DNA from: Zingiber officinale
Taxonomy: Eukaryota; Streptophyta; Magnoliopsida; Zingiberales; Zingiberaceae
NCBI RefSeq assembly: GCF_018446385.1
Contig: NC_056002.1
Span: 5,691,474-5,755,473, forward strand
Direction: 5' to 3'
DNA: 64,000 bases
In this document: positions 24,434-38,114 of the stretch, in pieces
Position numbering within the stretch: position 1 is the first letter of the stretch
Layout: every line of letters starts with the position of its first letter
Position numbers and translations under genes: made by a program
Notes under the pieces: generated by a model
What the model was told of the DNA's origin: nothing
The model's input: only the letters and a program-made list of their open reading frames with translations
Database searches by the model: none

Positions 24434-27400
24434 CTACTGGATGAAGATGTTCCAGGAGTGATCTGAGGAAAGGCTGTCCTTGATCCTTTCGAGCCTCTTG
24501 AGAATATCAAGAAACGAGGGCCTCTTATTAATTTCAGCAGCCCAACAAAGCTCTATCAAGCTGCAAAAGTTAGACAACAAATACAGGATATCATTTCCTG
24601 TTTTATGAAACAATTGCATAGCATGCTTAACTAATTGAGCCTGAACAAACCGGTGACCGGATATAAATGAACAAAATGAATTAACGGCTTCCTATTCCCT
24701 TTCATCTATTTCTAATTTCTGCTGATGAATAAATTAAAAATGAATATATAATGAAAATTTAAACCATGTAATTGTTCAGCAAAAATAGATTGCAGGAAAA
24801 TAAAAGCAACTGGAATTGCACAAGTGAATTTGCACTACAATTTTATTTCTTACTCTCTCAGTTCTGGTGTATATCCTTTAGCACGGATCTTTGGACGGTT
24901 GCCTTCTGCGACAATCTTGGCTGCTTCATATGGTTCATGGCTTAAAAATGGTGCCTCACCTTCAAGCATCTAAGCAGACAACATAAATAAGCAGACACCA
25001 TAATGGATGTCGATAGATTGACTAATTGCTGCTCGTTGAAAACTGAATGGTTAGTCAAAGAACACTTACCTCATACAATATCATAGCAAAAGAGAACACA
25101 TCAACTTTCTTATCATATTTGCGATGTTTGAATACTTCAGGAGCCATATACCGGTCTGGCTCTCAAAAAAGAGAACTGAAAATCAGATGGTGTAAAAACA
25201 TTATTCTGGATTTCAGAAATTTAGTAACTCACAACTTCCAGTTTCTCCTGTCATTTTGTATACATCGTGTGCATTTTGGGTACTGAGGAGCTTGCTGAGT
25301 CCAAAGTCTCCAACTTTCAAATGATCCGCATTTGCATTGACCAAAAGAACATTTCTGAGAGTGGCTTACTTGAGTAAGTACTACAGACAACCCTATACTA
25401 AGAAAGTATACAAATGCAAATTGAATTCACCTTGGTTTTAGATCTCTATGTATTATCACATTTGGTTCGTTATGAAGATATGCCATGCCCCTGTCTCACA
25501 ATAACCATAGTCATCGTCAACAACTACCACATGCAATGTAGAGAGATGATGTATACAGAACATGGTATTTGTCATTGAATTGTCAGGAAGTGTCTCATAA
25601 CAGCATCATTAGGGCTATTACCACCCAAAAACCGGGACATCACAAATCACTTTTCATATCTAGTTCCTTGACCAATTTTGTATGATAAACTATAATTAGG
25701 AATGTTAGTTGTTAATACAAAATTCTTTTTGCTCATAAGTAAGTTTATGGTTGCTTATCTTTTTCCTATACATCATGTTAACATCTAACTAGGTTATTCA
25801 AACAGAGCATCTACAACTTAAGCAGCAAGGCACAAAGGTTTAGAACCAACTCAATTGATACCAAAGGTAAGGCAAGTTGCCCAAAAAGGTAATATCCCAT
25901 CTTTTTATTCGAAAGATTGTGTACCTTGCTGACAGTTACCATCCAAATAGTAATTTCTCATTACAATTAACAAATAAAACTGGAACCATATATGTAAAGA
26001 TGTAAATGGTTATAAATGAAATACATAGATACCTGGCAATATCTAGTGCAAAGTTGATAGCTACTTGTGGACTAAGTGAACTCATTTCCTTGAGATACTG
26101 ATGAAGATCACCCTGATAGAAGATGTTAAACGTTATCAAGTTAATTTCCCTTTTAAAAAACAGAAAAATATATGATTCTTATACCCCTCTTAAATACTCA
26201 GTAACTAGCATCAAGGGTTTTTTGTCGGTTACAGCTCCAAGGAATTGGACGACGTTGGGATGCCTCAGTTTTACCAATACATTTACCTCGTGGCGGAAGT
26301 CTTGGCTGAATAATAACATGATAGCTCGTAAGGTGTCATCATTTGTTGTTTACAATGGATCATTCAATGTTCTCTAGTAAACAATTACTCAGATTGTTGT
26401 AAGACGCAGTGATGTACTAATTGTAACATAGAATATGAAGGCAGTAATGAGAGTTCTGCATAAAGCGCCAATAGGAACATATGAACTAAGTAAATTTATT
26501 TCTTATCTATGTCAAAATTGAATTTTGTACTAAAAGGCTTACATAACCAATAGTCGTAAAAATAGGAACACCTGTTACTATAAGTTTAAAATAATAGTCG
26601 TAAAATTTCCAAAAGATAAAAGAAGATGAAAGTCAACAAAGTATGGTCTTACATAACCAATCTGTCATCTGATAAAGATGGAAGAATACGTTTGATAGCA
26701 ACAGGTGTTCCACGCCAATAAGCTTTTATAATTTCGCCAAATGAACCCTACAGTTGCAAGCTACATCACTAAAGAGGAAAGTAGTCAAGAAATAAGAGAA
26801 CAAATGCTCAGTCAACTAGAGACTACGAGAATCATTCGTATTGAAGATAACAGTTGCTGTGCCAGAAAAATAATTAACATAATTGCGAGAGAAGACAAAA
26901 GGTAACATAAATCCATATTGAGATGTTTGGCAAATGGAATCAACAAAAAAATGAATCCCTTCTTTTTAGCTATTATAACTAAGCAATTACCGGCATGTAG
27001 TACAAGCAGCAATGATAAATTGACAGAACACCAGCAAGAACTTTTTTTCATGATATTTAAATAAAATAAAATTAGTCAACAACTTTCTCAGAATATAAAA
27101 ATGCTCATAGGTTTCCATGTTAAATACATGTTTTTCGTACCATAAAAAATAAACCTCTATGCAAACATCATTTTCTTGGTTGTCATTGTTCAAATTTTCT
27201 GGAATCTTACAAATCACAATCAGTCTTCCTTGGAGGCATCCAAGAATTACATCTAGCATTTTACATATCAAGGATGAAAGGCCAACTTTTCCATCTTCAA
27301 TAGCACAAGATCAAATTGGATCTTAGAATCATCCTTTGCCACTGTTACTGCAGATTGTATTTGAGAAAAAGGCAGAAACAGCATGGTAAATGATCTGCAA

Positions 27401-30400
27401 AGTTTCATCATGATTGTCCAAATCCAGTTATTTAATTATAAAAAACCAGACACTGGTAGATATCAGAAGTAGTCTACCAAGAGTAGAAATGAACATTCAA
27501 CCTTATACAGACAAAAGCTTTCAGAAACCAAAGAAATAGTTGAATTCAATTCTCAAACCTCCTAGGTTCATGTAGAGATGTCATATTGAAGATTTTTCAT
27601 GACTGAAATTTTCAAATGTATAAGTTTATTTATTCATCATGTGATTGATGCACACATGAAGTCAGCTAAAATCTAGTAGCGCAGACCTTTCCGATGATTG
27701 TTGCAACAGAAAAATCCAGCTCAGATGGGTCAATTTCCCAGTCACACTTGCTAGGAAGAGGAGGTGGCACTGGCTTTGGTTCAAAATGGCTTCCATTTTG
27801 TCCCTGCAATGCGAACAGAGATTATTAAAGTTAGAGGTAGTCAATAAAAGGACAAGCGATCCAGGTGATCTTAAAGTAGGCACTACAACAATGACCTCCT
27901 AAAAGTTTGACATGTCATAACTCAATATGCATTATACAAAATAGGATAGAAGACATAGAACAAACATTTATAAATTTAATATACTGAACATGGTATAGAA
28001 AATCTTAAATCTCATGTACTAGTAATACACATTGCCTTTGCAATCAGCATTTGGCAGTGGTAGCTGCCATGCTAATTAAAAAATAAAGGTTGAAATAGAG
28101 ATAGCATGAACAGAAGAGTTAACAAAGAGAATGGCATATACCAGTTATGTTCTTCCCAGGTGTTGTTCTTCATATTTATGACTAAGGGAAGGCAGAGTAG
28201 AAAAGAACAGGAATAAGGAACTAAGATATACGAATAATTAATAGTAGTGGCAAAGGCTCTATTTGAATCATTCATTTAACCAGCTGCACTAAGGTAGGGT
28301 AGGCTCCTAGTGCCAGAAGGAATCAATTACTCTGAACTCAATCTGTATTTGCCAGTTTGGTGGATGAATCAACATAAGCAGTGACAACACTTCAGACTGG
28401 GCATATCCACATTGTTCCTATCTGTACATATGAAAAATGGAATTTTGACCAGAAAGCATGATCTGCTACGTCATACTGAAGCTTAACAATGAAACCAAGC
28501 CATGTATTAACAAACCCTTCCTAGAGCCCACCAATTCTTCCTCGGAATAAAGAAAAGAGAAAACAAATGTTTGTTAAATTTAAACTTTCTTAAAGAGGTT
28601 AAATTCCAAAAATAAAGCAAGTAAAATGACAAATTTGATGAGTTAGGAAGCGAGGAATCTGAGGTTTACAAATCTTCTCTAAAAGAACTCTTTATTCCTA
28701 TAGGTGACCACTTAAACAAAACTATTTAAAGACAATTGCATATGCAAAAAATGAATCATGTCAATAGTAATAATTAAAAAACAAAACAAAAAATCTCACT
28801 AGCAGATTAATAAATACAAGTTAAATTTTTAAAAAAACTCCTAGGTGTAACTTTTTTTGCCAAGAAGAAATCTTAATGATACTTCACTAATAAAGCCTTA
28901 ATAGACATGGTTAGCTGATATCATGTGGAAAGAGAATCAGCAAATCTTTTTTTGTGCCCACATACAACAGAAAAATGACATAGGATCAAGATTAGATGGC
29001 AGTAAAACAGAAGGAATTTAGGAAACTGATTGACACCATATTACCACAAAAATAACGTCATCTTAATTATCTTAAAGGGAGAATAAGTTATAGGAGTATT
29101 GAGCCATATGCAATATGGCAAACTATTGCAAAGTTCAATCATTTGAAATTTATAGGTTAGCTGGAGATTTTACAAGGACAAATTTCTCATACAAAAGAAC
29201 TTGAATTTGAAAAGTAAAGGCAAACATTGTTTTTTCAAACATCAAGTTCAGGTCATTGTTAAAATTCCAAATCCTGAAGATAAGCATAACTGCAAGATAT
29301 GTATAAGTGCCAGGGAAGATGAAATTTTGCATTCCAGGAACTCATGTAATGGATGAAAATGCTACTCAGAAAAATTGTTAGTGTTTATACCTAGCAGTAC
29401 AAGAATGCAAATGTTAGTCAGCACAGAAACTTACAAAAGATAATCCACCATTTGAACTTAGAAGCTCAATCATGCTACGCTTCTTAGCGCCTTCTGCATC
29501 AGCTAATGGCTGTCAAGAACCATAATAGTGAGGGTAAGTCCACCATAGTTGAGCTCTTTCATGTATGATAAAAGTAATTTATTCTACTTTTTAATCATAG
29601 CAACAACATCGTCAGATATCTCAAATAAAACACAGTATTTGCTCTTTAAAACTAGTAGTATCACTGCTCAGTCAATTGTTGCAGAAAACTGATTACGACT
29701 GTGCTTTTAAACATTTAATTGGTAAATATACCATACTAATATGGGTTAGATCTGTTTAGTATATTGTTAAGTAAATTAAATTGTATCAATCTTGGGTGAA
29801 AACAAACAGGGAGCCCCAAACTTACAAAATCATAGACGCACCAGTTTTTGAATTTTCACCAAGACTACCCCCCATTCCCAAATTATAACTTGTCCACTTG
29901 TATCCCTGCTGGCGTAAACACCTGCATCCCCCATCAGTTGGGCCCGTCCTCTGTCTCAGCTTCACCCTCGTCACCTCCCTCATCATCTCCATTGGTGTAT
30001 GCCCACAGTTGCCACTTGCCAACCCCGTTCTACTGCATTGGCTTCACCATCACCCCCTCCTTTGTCATTCCACGTAGCAGCCATGATCTCACATGCACAA
30101 CAGCACTGACCTTAGTGCACACAACCTCAACCACTGACAACAAACTTTAAGAACATGTGGTTGGTGTCAACACATGGTGGCATGTCAATGCTCCTTGGCA
30201 TCTACTGACACGAGACAAGTATCAGCAAGCTGGTCCAACCGGCTTGTGCATTCTGTGTGGAGCATCAACAGCATGGAGAGAAGTGGGCTTCATCCTGAAG
30301 CTAACGGAGACAAGTGCCAACAAGGGTAATTAAAGAACAAGGACATCTTTTTGATGAAAAATCAAACAGGGGAGCCCCTTTGATATTCTAAAAATTGGAG

Positions 30401-32657
30401 TGTCCCTTTGATTTTTGTCCATTGATCTTTTAATAAGTTTTCAGTTTTGTTTCTTATTATGAAAGATTTTAGTAATAGTTGTTTAAAATGTTAGTAATAT
30501 TTTCACTTGATTGAGTTGTACCTAGGAAAGAGGTTTGAGGTGTAAAAATTGGACTATGTAATATCAGTTTTGCCTGGCATGGAACCTTGACCGAACACCG
30601 ATCATGTCTCCCTAGCTTAGCCACTGCTATCCATCTTACTAACATCTCCACAAAGAGTGTCCAGGATAACATGTGGGAGCTGGTTATGTCCATGAAACGT
30701 ACCAACTCTTAGATAAGATAATTATTTTCATATACCAATAAAAGTAGGAAAAACTACATTGATATCCATATGAAGCAAACAACCCATTTTTGAAAAGTGA
30801 ATACACATAAGTGAGCTTACTCCTGCCAGTCTAGGATTTCTGTGATAAATCATAATCCTGTGCACAGACAGATCATGTAGGACAAGTGAATGCACAAAAG
30901 TGTGTTTACTCCAGCTAATCTGCATTTTATGATCTAATCCTATGAGCTTATTATCTTTAAAACTAGAGTTTCTTGCTTTACCTTCTGAAAGTCGCTCTAA
31001 TCTCATATGCTACCGTGTCACTAAAAACAATCAGTAGTTCTAAATTGATAATTTTAACTACAAATTTTGTAAGCTGAACTGAGTGGACTGACCAGATGAT
31101 ATCTTATAATTGTCTAATACTATTCTATTTGATGTTTATATATTTTTGTTTTGACAAATAATTTCCTAGGTGATTCAAATCTGATTTTCAAACCAATCTG
31201 ATTCATTATCATGTTTTCCACAACCCAAATTCATTGAAGTCACTAAACCTAGGATAGGCGAGCAAAATAGCATGAATCTGATATAGAGATATTCAAGGTC
31301 ACATTTGCTGACTGTTGTGGTTATAAATTCTAACATTTTGAGTTTTCAAGTTAATAGATTTCTAATAGCCAAAAGCCTTCGGTCTTAAAGTTGAAATGAA
31401 TTTGCTAGTTTGACTAGGTTTGACTTGTAATTGACCCAATCCTGCTTTAAAATTTAAAAGGTAAAGCCCAGCAAAGAACAAGTTAAATGGCCAAGTAGAA
31501 TCTATCAATCTCAGATCAGCATAATTGTTTGACCATGATCATTATCATTTTTTTGGCTTTTCTTCAATCTTATTCAAAGTGGTGAATTGAATTAAAAGTT
31601 GGTAATGAAGGTTAATAATAAACTTCATATGTATTTCAGATTTTATAAGCTTCTCGACAACTAGTAATATATCAGTTGTACCCACTTTCAACTCCTGCTT
31701 TGTTAAAATTCCTCCGACATAACATGAGAGTCATTGGTGAAGGTCCAATTTATTTAACCTGAATTTCATCCTTGCAAGATATAGAATAAGTACAGGCAAG
31801 AATATTATGTAAACAAGTATGAAGCCCTATTTTTCTCCTTGAGTCAATTCTAGAACAAAAAATTTATGCTGTCATAATCATTACAGTCCTCAATTTAGTG
31901 GATACAAACATAAAAACAAGGAAGTAAAATTTCCAAGCAAAATTTAGGCCTGCCTCTAATGCTGTTGCCTAGATAAGAAAAAAAATAACCATAATCACAA
32001 GCCAATTTCAAAGCCTTTCCCGAGTTTTGACCCTAAAAAAAAACTCTCCCAAGTTATGAATGCTACTTTTTATAATAAATCATAAAAAGTTACCATGCTT
32101 GTTTCCGCAATCTCCTCAGCATTATATCACATTCAATTTTCTAATTATTTACTTTATTTTCAGTTTTGTGTCCATTTGATGTGGTAGAGGAATTAATAGT
32201 TCAACCCCCTGATTAACTACATCCATAATACTAGAACGCCATCCCTCAAAAAGGATCACACAAAATACTCTCGGAGAGTACGAAATCGAACGAAAAGACG
32301 AGGATACGGGGGAGTAGACATGTTCCGCCTCACCGTGTTCTTCCACCGGTCTTGGGAATTGACGTCGGCGCCAAACTCGATGAGGCACTTGGCTATCCCG
32401 ACCCAACCGTGGAGCGCCGCGACGTGGAGAGGGGTCCGTTTGTCGTAGTCGTGGGCATTGACGAGGTCAGGGTCCTCCTCGAGGAGCTTACGCACGGCGG
32501 CGACGTCGTTTTGGTGGGTGTGCCAGAGGATGAGCGACGTCCGGCTGACCCGCGCCTTCTCCTTCTCCTTCTGCTTGCCAGAAGCGGACGAGGAACGCGC
32601 TGACGAGTCGCATGCCTCGCCGGCGCCATTGTTACCGTCGGTGCGGACGCTGTTCAT
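24434..32657 (-). CDS. VIK: Ankyrin-repeat protein kinase, VIK/ILK type, 11 exons
   Basis: This resembles Arabidopsis VH1-INTERACTING KINASE, a Raf-like (group C) MAPKKK tied to receptor-kinase, vein-patterning and sugar-transport signalling. Minus-strand exons: 32657-32334, 29509-29435, 27803-27687, 26747-26653, 26305-26185, 26112-26033, 25490-25431, 25354-25233, 25155-25070, 24969-24854 and 24560-24434. All introns are GT-AG and the phases agree, giving 440 residues (Arabidopsis VIK 438). Residues ~38-107 hold ankyrin repeats (TPLHVAALHGWVGIAKCLIE). The kinase domain has a glycine loop GKGSFGE (171-177), Lys191 in VAIK, HRDLKPRN (285-292), DFG (307-309), APE (336-338) and a C-terminal RPSFLDILKRLE. 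All key residues are present, so it should be active. Intron 1 is 2.8 kb. Confidence 0.96.
29510..32333 (-). other. Intron 1 of the kinase gene, with a GC-rich island
   Basis: This 2.8-kb intron is AT-rich except for a GC-rich stretch at about 29850-30300. The stretch is bracketed by similar short sequences, AAACAGGGAGCCCC near 29807 and AAACAGGGGAGCCCC near 30353. The bracketing suggests an old inserted segment. I could not assign it to a transposon family, and its open frame at 29848-30150 has no recognisable domain. Confidence 0.35.
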
Positions 32658-33199
32658 GGGCTCGCGAAGAAGAGGGCCCTCCGTCGCCGTCCGGATCCAA
32701 ATTGAGAAAGGAATTAATTGCTAAACAAAATTAAGGATCGCAAATCAACAATTAATGGCCACGTCACTTTTCCTTTTTTCTTTTCCCCCCAATTTTATTA
32801 ATCAATTTAATTCTGACGATTCATAATGCTGGAGACAGAATTTTCTTTTCGTTCACGCTTGTGCTGGAAGTGCAAATGGGCTGGCACCACGGGACCCACT
32901 GGGGCCCGGCACCGTTGAAAAACATGAAGAGAGCATTTCGCTCATTTTCACGGGCTCCTTTATTATATTGGACTTCTACTACTCTGTTTCTTGCTTCTTT
33001 GTGTTCTTGTTGAAAGCGTGCACTCGATCACTCAAATGATGTAATTAATTACTTTCCTGGTGAGAAAAAGAGGATGGAAAGAGGAGTAAGCGATGAGAGA
33101 GAAAAAAAAAAAACAAAACCTAAGGTTTACAAAGAAAAATAAGATATAAATAGATAGTAAAAGAAATAATAAAAGAGTAATTTATCCTTATATAATAAT
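32658..33199. other. Upstream region of the kinase gene
   Basis: The kinase 5' UTR and promoter should lie here. It includes pyrimidine-rich runs (about 32770-32790) and an A-run near 33103, but no convincing TATA box on the minus strand. Copia-derived sequence begins to its right. Confidence 0.35.
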
Positions 33200-33652
33200 A
33201 ATTTAACATATACTAGCATCCACTTAAATTCATGATGCATAAAACTTTGAGAGTTTGTTAATCAGAAATTGAAAATATGTGATAGAATATGCCTTAGTGA
33301 GTAAATCTGTAATTTGCATGAAAGATAAGACAAATGACAAAGTGATTGTGTCATTCTAATAGTGATGGTGAGTGAGATGACAACCGATTTCGATATGCTT
33401 GATGCGCTCATGAAAGATAAAATTGTGAATAATTTGAATGACACTGAAGTTGTCACAATGCATAGGGGTAAGGTTTGAGAGAAAAACATTCATATCAGCA
33501 AGTATCCAATGTAATCAAACAATTTCAGCAGTAGTAGAAGTTATATCATGATATTCTGCTTCAGTAGAAAATGAGAGATAACATTTTATTTTTTATTCTT
33601 CCAAGAGATAAGAAAATCTCTCAAGAAAATACAAATCTTGTGGTGAACTTAT
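33200..33652 (-). mobile_element. Ty1-copia RNase H fossil fragment
   Basis: The minus strand encodes recognisable Copia RNase H motifs: FLISWKNKK, then STEAEYHDITST, then LHCDNFSVIQI. Downstream is AT-rich sequence that may be the remains of a 3' LTR. The fragment is broken by several changes. A gag-only LTR element is inserted directly upstream of it on the minus strand. Confidence 0.7.
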
Positions 33653-36600
33653 GATATATAGAATCACCGCCTCAATGTTGGCTAGAGGGAGGGTGAATAG
33701 CCCCTGTACAAAATCAAACAAAAATACCTTCCTCAACTTATAACTTAAACAAACACTTGCATAAAAGAATAAGGAAACCAAAAAAGACAAAGACACAGAA
33801 ATTTTTACTTGGTTACAAATGGGGAGATTATTAATCCAAGGAAGTAGAGCGCACTAATATCTCCTTCAAGCAGAGAAGACTCTTTACAGCAATGATCACA
33901 CGAAAACAGAAAGCTAAATGGAAAAATGTAAGCATATAAGTGTTGTTGCAAGAATGCTTGTTGTATTTAGCTACTTGGACTAAGACTGTATTTATAGCAT
34001 TGGTCGGGGCGCCTGGGAGGGTTCCAGGCGCCTGGGGGGATAAAACTTTATCCCTTTCGCAACGGATCGCGGTCAAACGTGATCCGGATAAACTTCAGTT
34101 CCAGGCGCCTGGACCAAGAAAGTCAATCATGTTCACTTTTTCCAATCCGGGCCTTCCGCTCCGGCTCCGTTCGCTTGGGTGATTTCGGACATTCGAAATA
34201 GGGCTCACCCAACCCCAACTTTCGGCCTTCTCCTCGAGCAACCTTCCGCTCTGACTTCTCGTCCTTCAGAAACGCCGCACGCCTCCTCGTCCGCTCGTGT
34301 ACTCTTCCGCAGCACCTCATCCCTCAAACGCACCGAGTCCGTTGGCTCTCTCCCGTGTCTTCCTTCTCGCTAGCTGCGTCTTTTGCTCGACTTCCTGTGC
34401 TCCTAAGTTCCTGCACACTTAGACATAGGGTTAAAAACAACAAGATCTAACTTAACTTGTTTCATCACATCAAAATAACATTGAGGTACCAACAATCTTC
34501 CCTTTTTTGATGTGAGCAACCCAAGTTAAGTTAAGTTAAGATAAACCAATATAAAATAAAAGTAATAAATTTACAATTAAAGTGCAAAAATTTTTAAAAG
34601 TTAAACTACCTCCTCCTAAACTTAATCTTCCCTTCTCCCCCTTTGATCACATAAAAAATGGGGTACAAAAAAAATCTAAGGGTTAAATTTAAAAAAAAAT
34701 AGGAAAGTTTTTTTGAAAAAAAACTGATTTTCAATATTTTGAAAAACCTATCAAGTTTATCTTGATAACACTTAAAATAATTTTTATAAAAATTTTCTTA
34801 AAAAAATATTGATATAATATCAATATTTTTCTAAGTTTAAAAAAAAATAATTTTGTAGAAATAATTTTGGAAAAAGTAAAGCTGATACTAAAAAAAAAAA
34901 TTAAGTTAAAATTTCTAAGTTTAAAAAAATGAGTAACTATTTAAAATATTTTTTAATTATAATTAAATACTTTATCAATTAGTCAATTAAATATTTTATT
35001 TCGTTAATTGACTTCCAAGCTGTGGTGAGACACTAGGCCTTCTTGGTTATTAGATCATTAACCACTTTTAGACAAAGCCTCATAATGAAATCAAATATTT
35101 AATGTACTTTTTGAAAGCTCTAAGTCTAATTAAACTTTAATTTAGACAAGTCTTTGGAACCCAATATAGGTTCCTTCCAACTGGGTTAACTAGAAATTTC
35201 TTTGGTATATATTTCTGAGAAAATTTTCTAATTTATCTTTTGTGGTAATAAAAGTACCAATTTAGACCATTAAAATTTCTACTACTTGTATTAGATGAGC
35301 ATGCATGATTTTTAAAGTTCTTTATTTCTTTTTGCAAAATATTATTTTCCAATTTTACTTTGTCAAATTCTTCTAATGGTAAAGATTTAGCTAGAATTAA
35401 TTTCAATTCTTTATTTTTTTTTTCAAGTTTGCAACAATCTTTAGTTAATAATTTAATACATTTAAACAACTTATCAAGTGGAAGAGATCGTACCTAACTT
35501 ACCTTGTCAATCTCGTTGTCTGTAGCTCCCCCTGAACTGCTGCTTTCTTCTGTTGACGCTCCCCCTTCATCGGACAAGCTTTCTTTGTGTTCATCTTCCT
35601 GATGACTTGCCATCAACTCAAGTATGGAAAAGGCTTCGAACTCTGATTCGGACGACGTTTCGTCCCACGTCGCCTTTAGGGTCTTGTACTTGTTCTTGCC
35701 TTTGTTCTTCTTGTTGATCTTTAACTTAGGGCAGTTGTTTTTAACATGCCCTTCTTCATTGCAGTGGTAGCATCTGATCGTTTTTCTTTTTCTACCCTGT
35801 GGATGGTTAGATTTTCTAGATTTACGTAACTTTTTAAAACATCTTATCATCATTACCGTTTCATCGTCGTCGAGAGAGGACTCTGAACTTTGTTCATCCA
35901 TCTTTGCCTTAAGGGCAATGTCGTGCTTCGGCTCCTTCTTTGTATCTGCACATCTCGATTCATGGACTTCAAAGGTTGAAAATAATTCTTCTAAGGTAAC
36001 ATATTCTAAATCCTTAGAGATATAGTAGACATCTACTAATGATGCTCATTTTGTATTTCTACGGAATGCATTAAGAGCATGCCTTAGCGAATCTCGGTTG
36101 CTTACATTTTCTCCGAGATTCAAAAGTCTGGTGATGAGCTCCTTGATCCTCGAGTGAAGGTGTGCAATTGTTTAGTCTTCCTCTAATCGGAGGTTGCTGA
36201 TCTGGTTACGAAGTAAGTCCTGTCTCGCAAGTTTCACCTCTGAGGTTCCTTCATAAAGTTCCAGGAATTTTTCCCAGAGCTCCTTGGCAGACCCGTAAGT
36301 TCCAATCTGATTGACTTCTTGTGGCGGGAGGGCGCTCAGCAGATGAAGCTCTGCTTTTTCATTTGCCACAAAGTCTGCTTGTTCCTTCTTCGTCCATTGA
36401 TATTTTTGCTTGCCTTCCGGCACTTCAAAACCGAATTCCATTATTAATAATAAATCAAAGTATGTTTTGAAAAATACCTCCATTCTCTTTTTCCAGCTCG
36501 CGAACTCCCACTCGAACTTTGGTGGGTAAATGCTTGGTCCGGCCATCTCGCGTGCTTCATTCGGCGGTTAGTCCTCCTGAAGCGAACCTCGCTCTGATAC

Positions 36601-37481
36601 CACTTGTTAGGACCTTTGGCCGCCGGCTAGAGGGGGGTGAATAGCCCCTACACAAAATCAAACAAAAATACCTTCCTTAACTTATAACTTAAATAAACAC
36701 TTGCATAAAAGAATAAGGAAACCAAAAAGATAGAGGCACAGAAGTTTTTACTTGGTTACAACCTGGGAAGTTGTTAATCCAAGGAAGTAGAGCGCACTAA
36801 TATCTCCTTCGGGCGGAGAAGCCTCTTTACAGCAATGATCGCACAAAAACAGAAAGCTAAATGGAAAACTGGAAGCGTACAAGTGTTGTTGCAAGAATGC
36901 TTATTGTATTTAGCTTTTTAGACCAAGGTTGTATTTATAGCCTTGGTCGGGGCGCCTGGAAGGGTTCCAGGCGCCTGGAGGGGGATAACACTTTATCCCC
37001 TTCACAACGGATCATGGTCAAATGCGATCCAGATAAACTTCGATTCCGAGTGCCCGAACTGATTTCGGGCGCCCGAACTGATTTCGGGCGCCCGAACCAG
37101 GAGAGTCAATCACGTTGACTTTTTTCAGTCAGGACCTTCCGCTCTGACTCCACTCGCTTAGGTGATTTCGGCCATCCGAAATAGGGTTCACTCGAACCTA
37201 ACTTCCGGCCTTCTCCTCGAGCAATCTTCCGCTCTGGCTTCTCATCCCTCAGAAACGCTACGCGCCTCCTTCTTGTCTGCCCGCGTACTCTTTCGCAGCA
37301 CCTCGTCCCTCAGACGCACCAAGCCCGTCGGCTCTCTCCTGTGTCGTCCTTCTCGCTAACTACGTCTTTTGCTCGACTTCTTGTGCTCCTAAGTTCCTGC
37401 ATACTTAGACACAAAGTTAAACACAACAGGACCTAACTTAACTTGTTTGATCACGTCAAAACAACCTTGGGGGTACCAACA
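33653..37481 (-). mobile_element. Gag-only LTR retrotransposon (TR-GAG type), copy 1
   Basis: LTRs lie at about 33653-34494 and 36605-37481 in minus orientation. The tRNA-iMet primer site (TGGTATCAGAGC) is at 36602-36591, next to the upstream LTR. The internal region has a Copia-type gag with FEWEFASWKKRMEVFF and LWEKFLELYEGTS (36546-36172), followed by a CCHC zinc knuckle, CYHCNEEGHVKNNC, within 35901-35494. No integrase or reverse transcriptase is present, as in the known non-autonomous TR-GAG class. A CTTAT duplication (33648-33652 and 37482-37486) is likely, but the left end is degraded. Broken copy; its LTRs differ visibly, so it is not young. Confidence 0.75.
36591..36602 (-). promoter_or_regulatory. 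Primer binding site, initiator tRNA-Met type (copy 1)
   Basis: The minus strand reads TGGTATCAGAGC directly inside the upstream LTR, the standard Copia primer site matching the 3' end of initiator tRNA-Met. It fixes the element's orientation as minus. Confidence 0.8.
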
Positions 37482-37642
37482 CTTATGCGGTTGTTCTTCA
37501 AGCTTTTCAAAATCTTGATCTTTCTAGTTTCTTTAACATTCGGTTTCTTCGACCTGGTTATGTGTTTATGCATCTCACATCGAGTGAGGACATGGCTTGT
37601 ATGTGGACTCATGGTGTTTGATCGACCGAGATAAGATTCAAA

Positions 37643-37925
37643 CACTACAACAAAAATGTTAAAAGACAACACCCCTACGACAACGGTTTTAGAAGGAAGT
37701 GTTGTTAATTTGGTTAAAGACAACAGTTTTTGACAAAACCGTTGTCTTTGAGCTTTCAAAAAAAAACAAAAGACAACAGTTTTATAAAAATTATTGTCGT
37801 TGAGCGACTTTTTGTAAAATCAACAACACATTTTACAACGGTTTTCTAAAACTATTGTCTTTAAGCGCTTTCTTAGGGGGTCAAAGACAACGATTTATTA
37901 AAACCGTTGTCTTTGACTTTTTTCT
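37643..37925. repeat. Left terminal and subterminal repeats of the CACTA element
   Basis: The terminal inverted repeat is followed by several copies of AAAGACAACGGTTTT, often facing each other (for example AAAGACAACAG...AACCGTTGTCTTTG), so the arm can fold into hairpins. Such motifs bind the transposase in the En/Spm group. Confidence 0.85.
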
Positions 37926-38114
37926 TTCGCCGTTTTTTCCCTTCACAGTTTTTGTTGTGGCGGTGTTTTGCATTCCCTCCGAAAATTTTTTGGCACCCTA
38001 TTTTCCGCCTTAGCCTTCCCGAACCCTAAACTCCTCTCCTCATACGATCTCTCCCCCCCCCCCCCCCCTACCTTCCTACCGAAACCTTCAGAAGGGGTGA
38101 GAGGATGGATTTTA

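Noticed and set aside
29848-30150. 100-codon Ser/Pro-rich open frame in kinase intron 1
   Set aside because: Low-complexity composition, no domain, lies in an intron; kept only as a GC-rich island.
32352-32724. Plus-strand open frames near the kinase first exon
   Set aside because: Antisense shadows of the GC-rich ankyrin exon; no independent motif.
38049-38068. Run of about 18 C as a possible regulatory element
   Set aside because: A simple homopolymer, prone to assembly error, beside the captured J-protein fragment.
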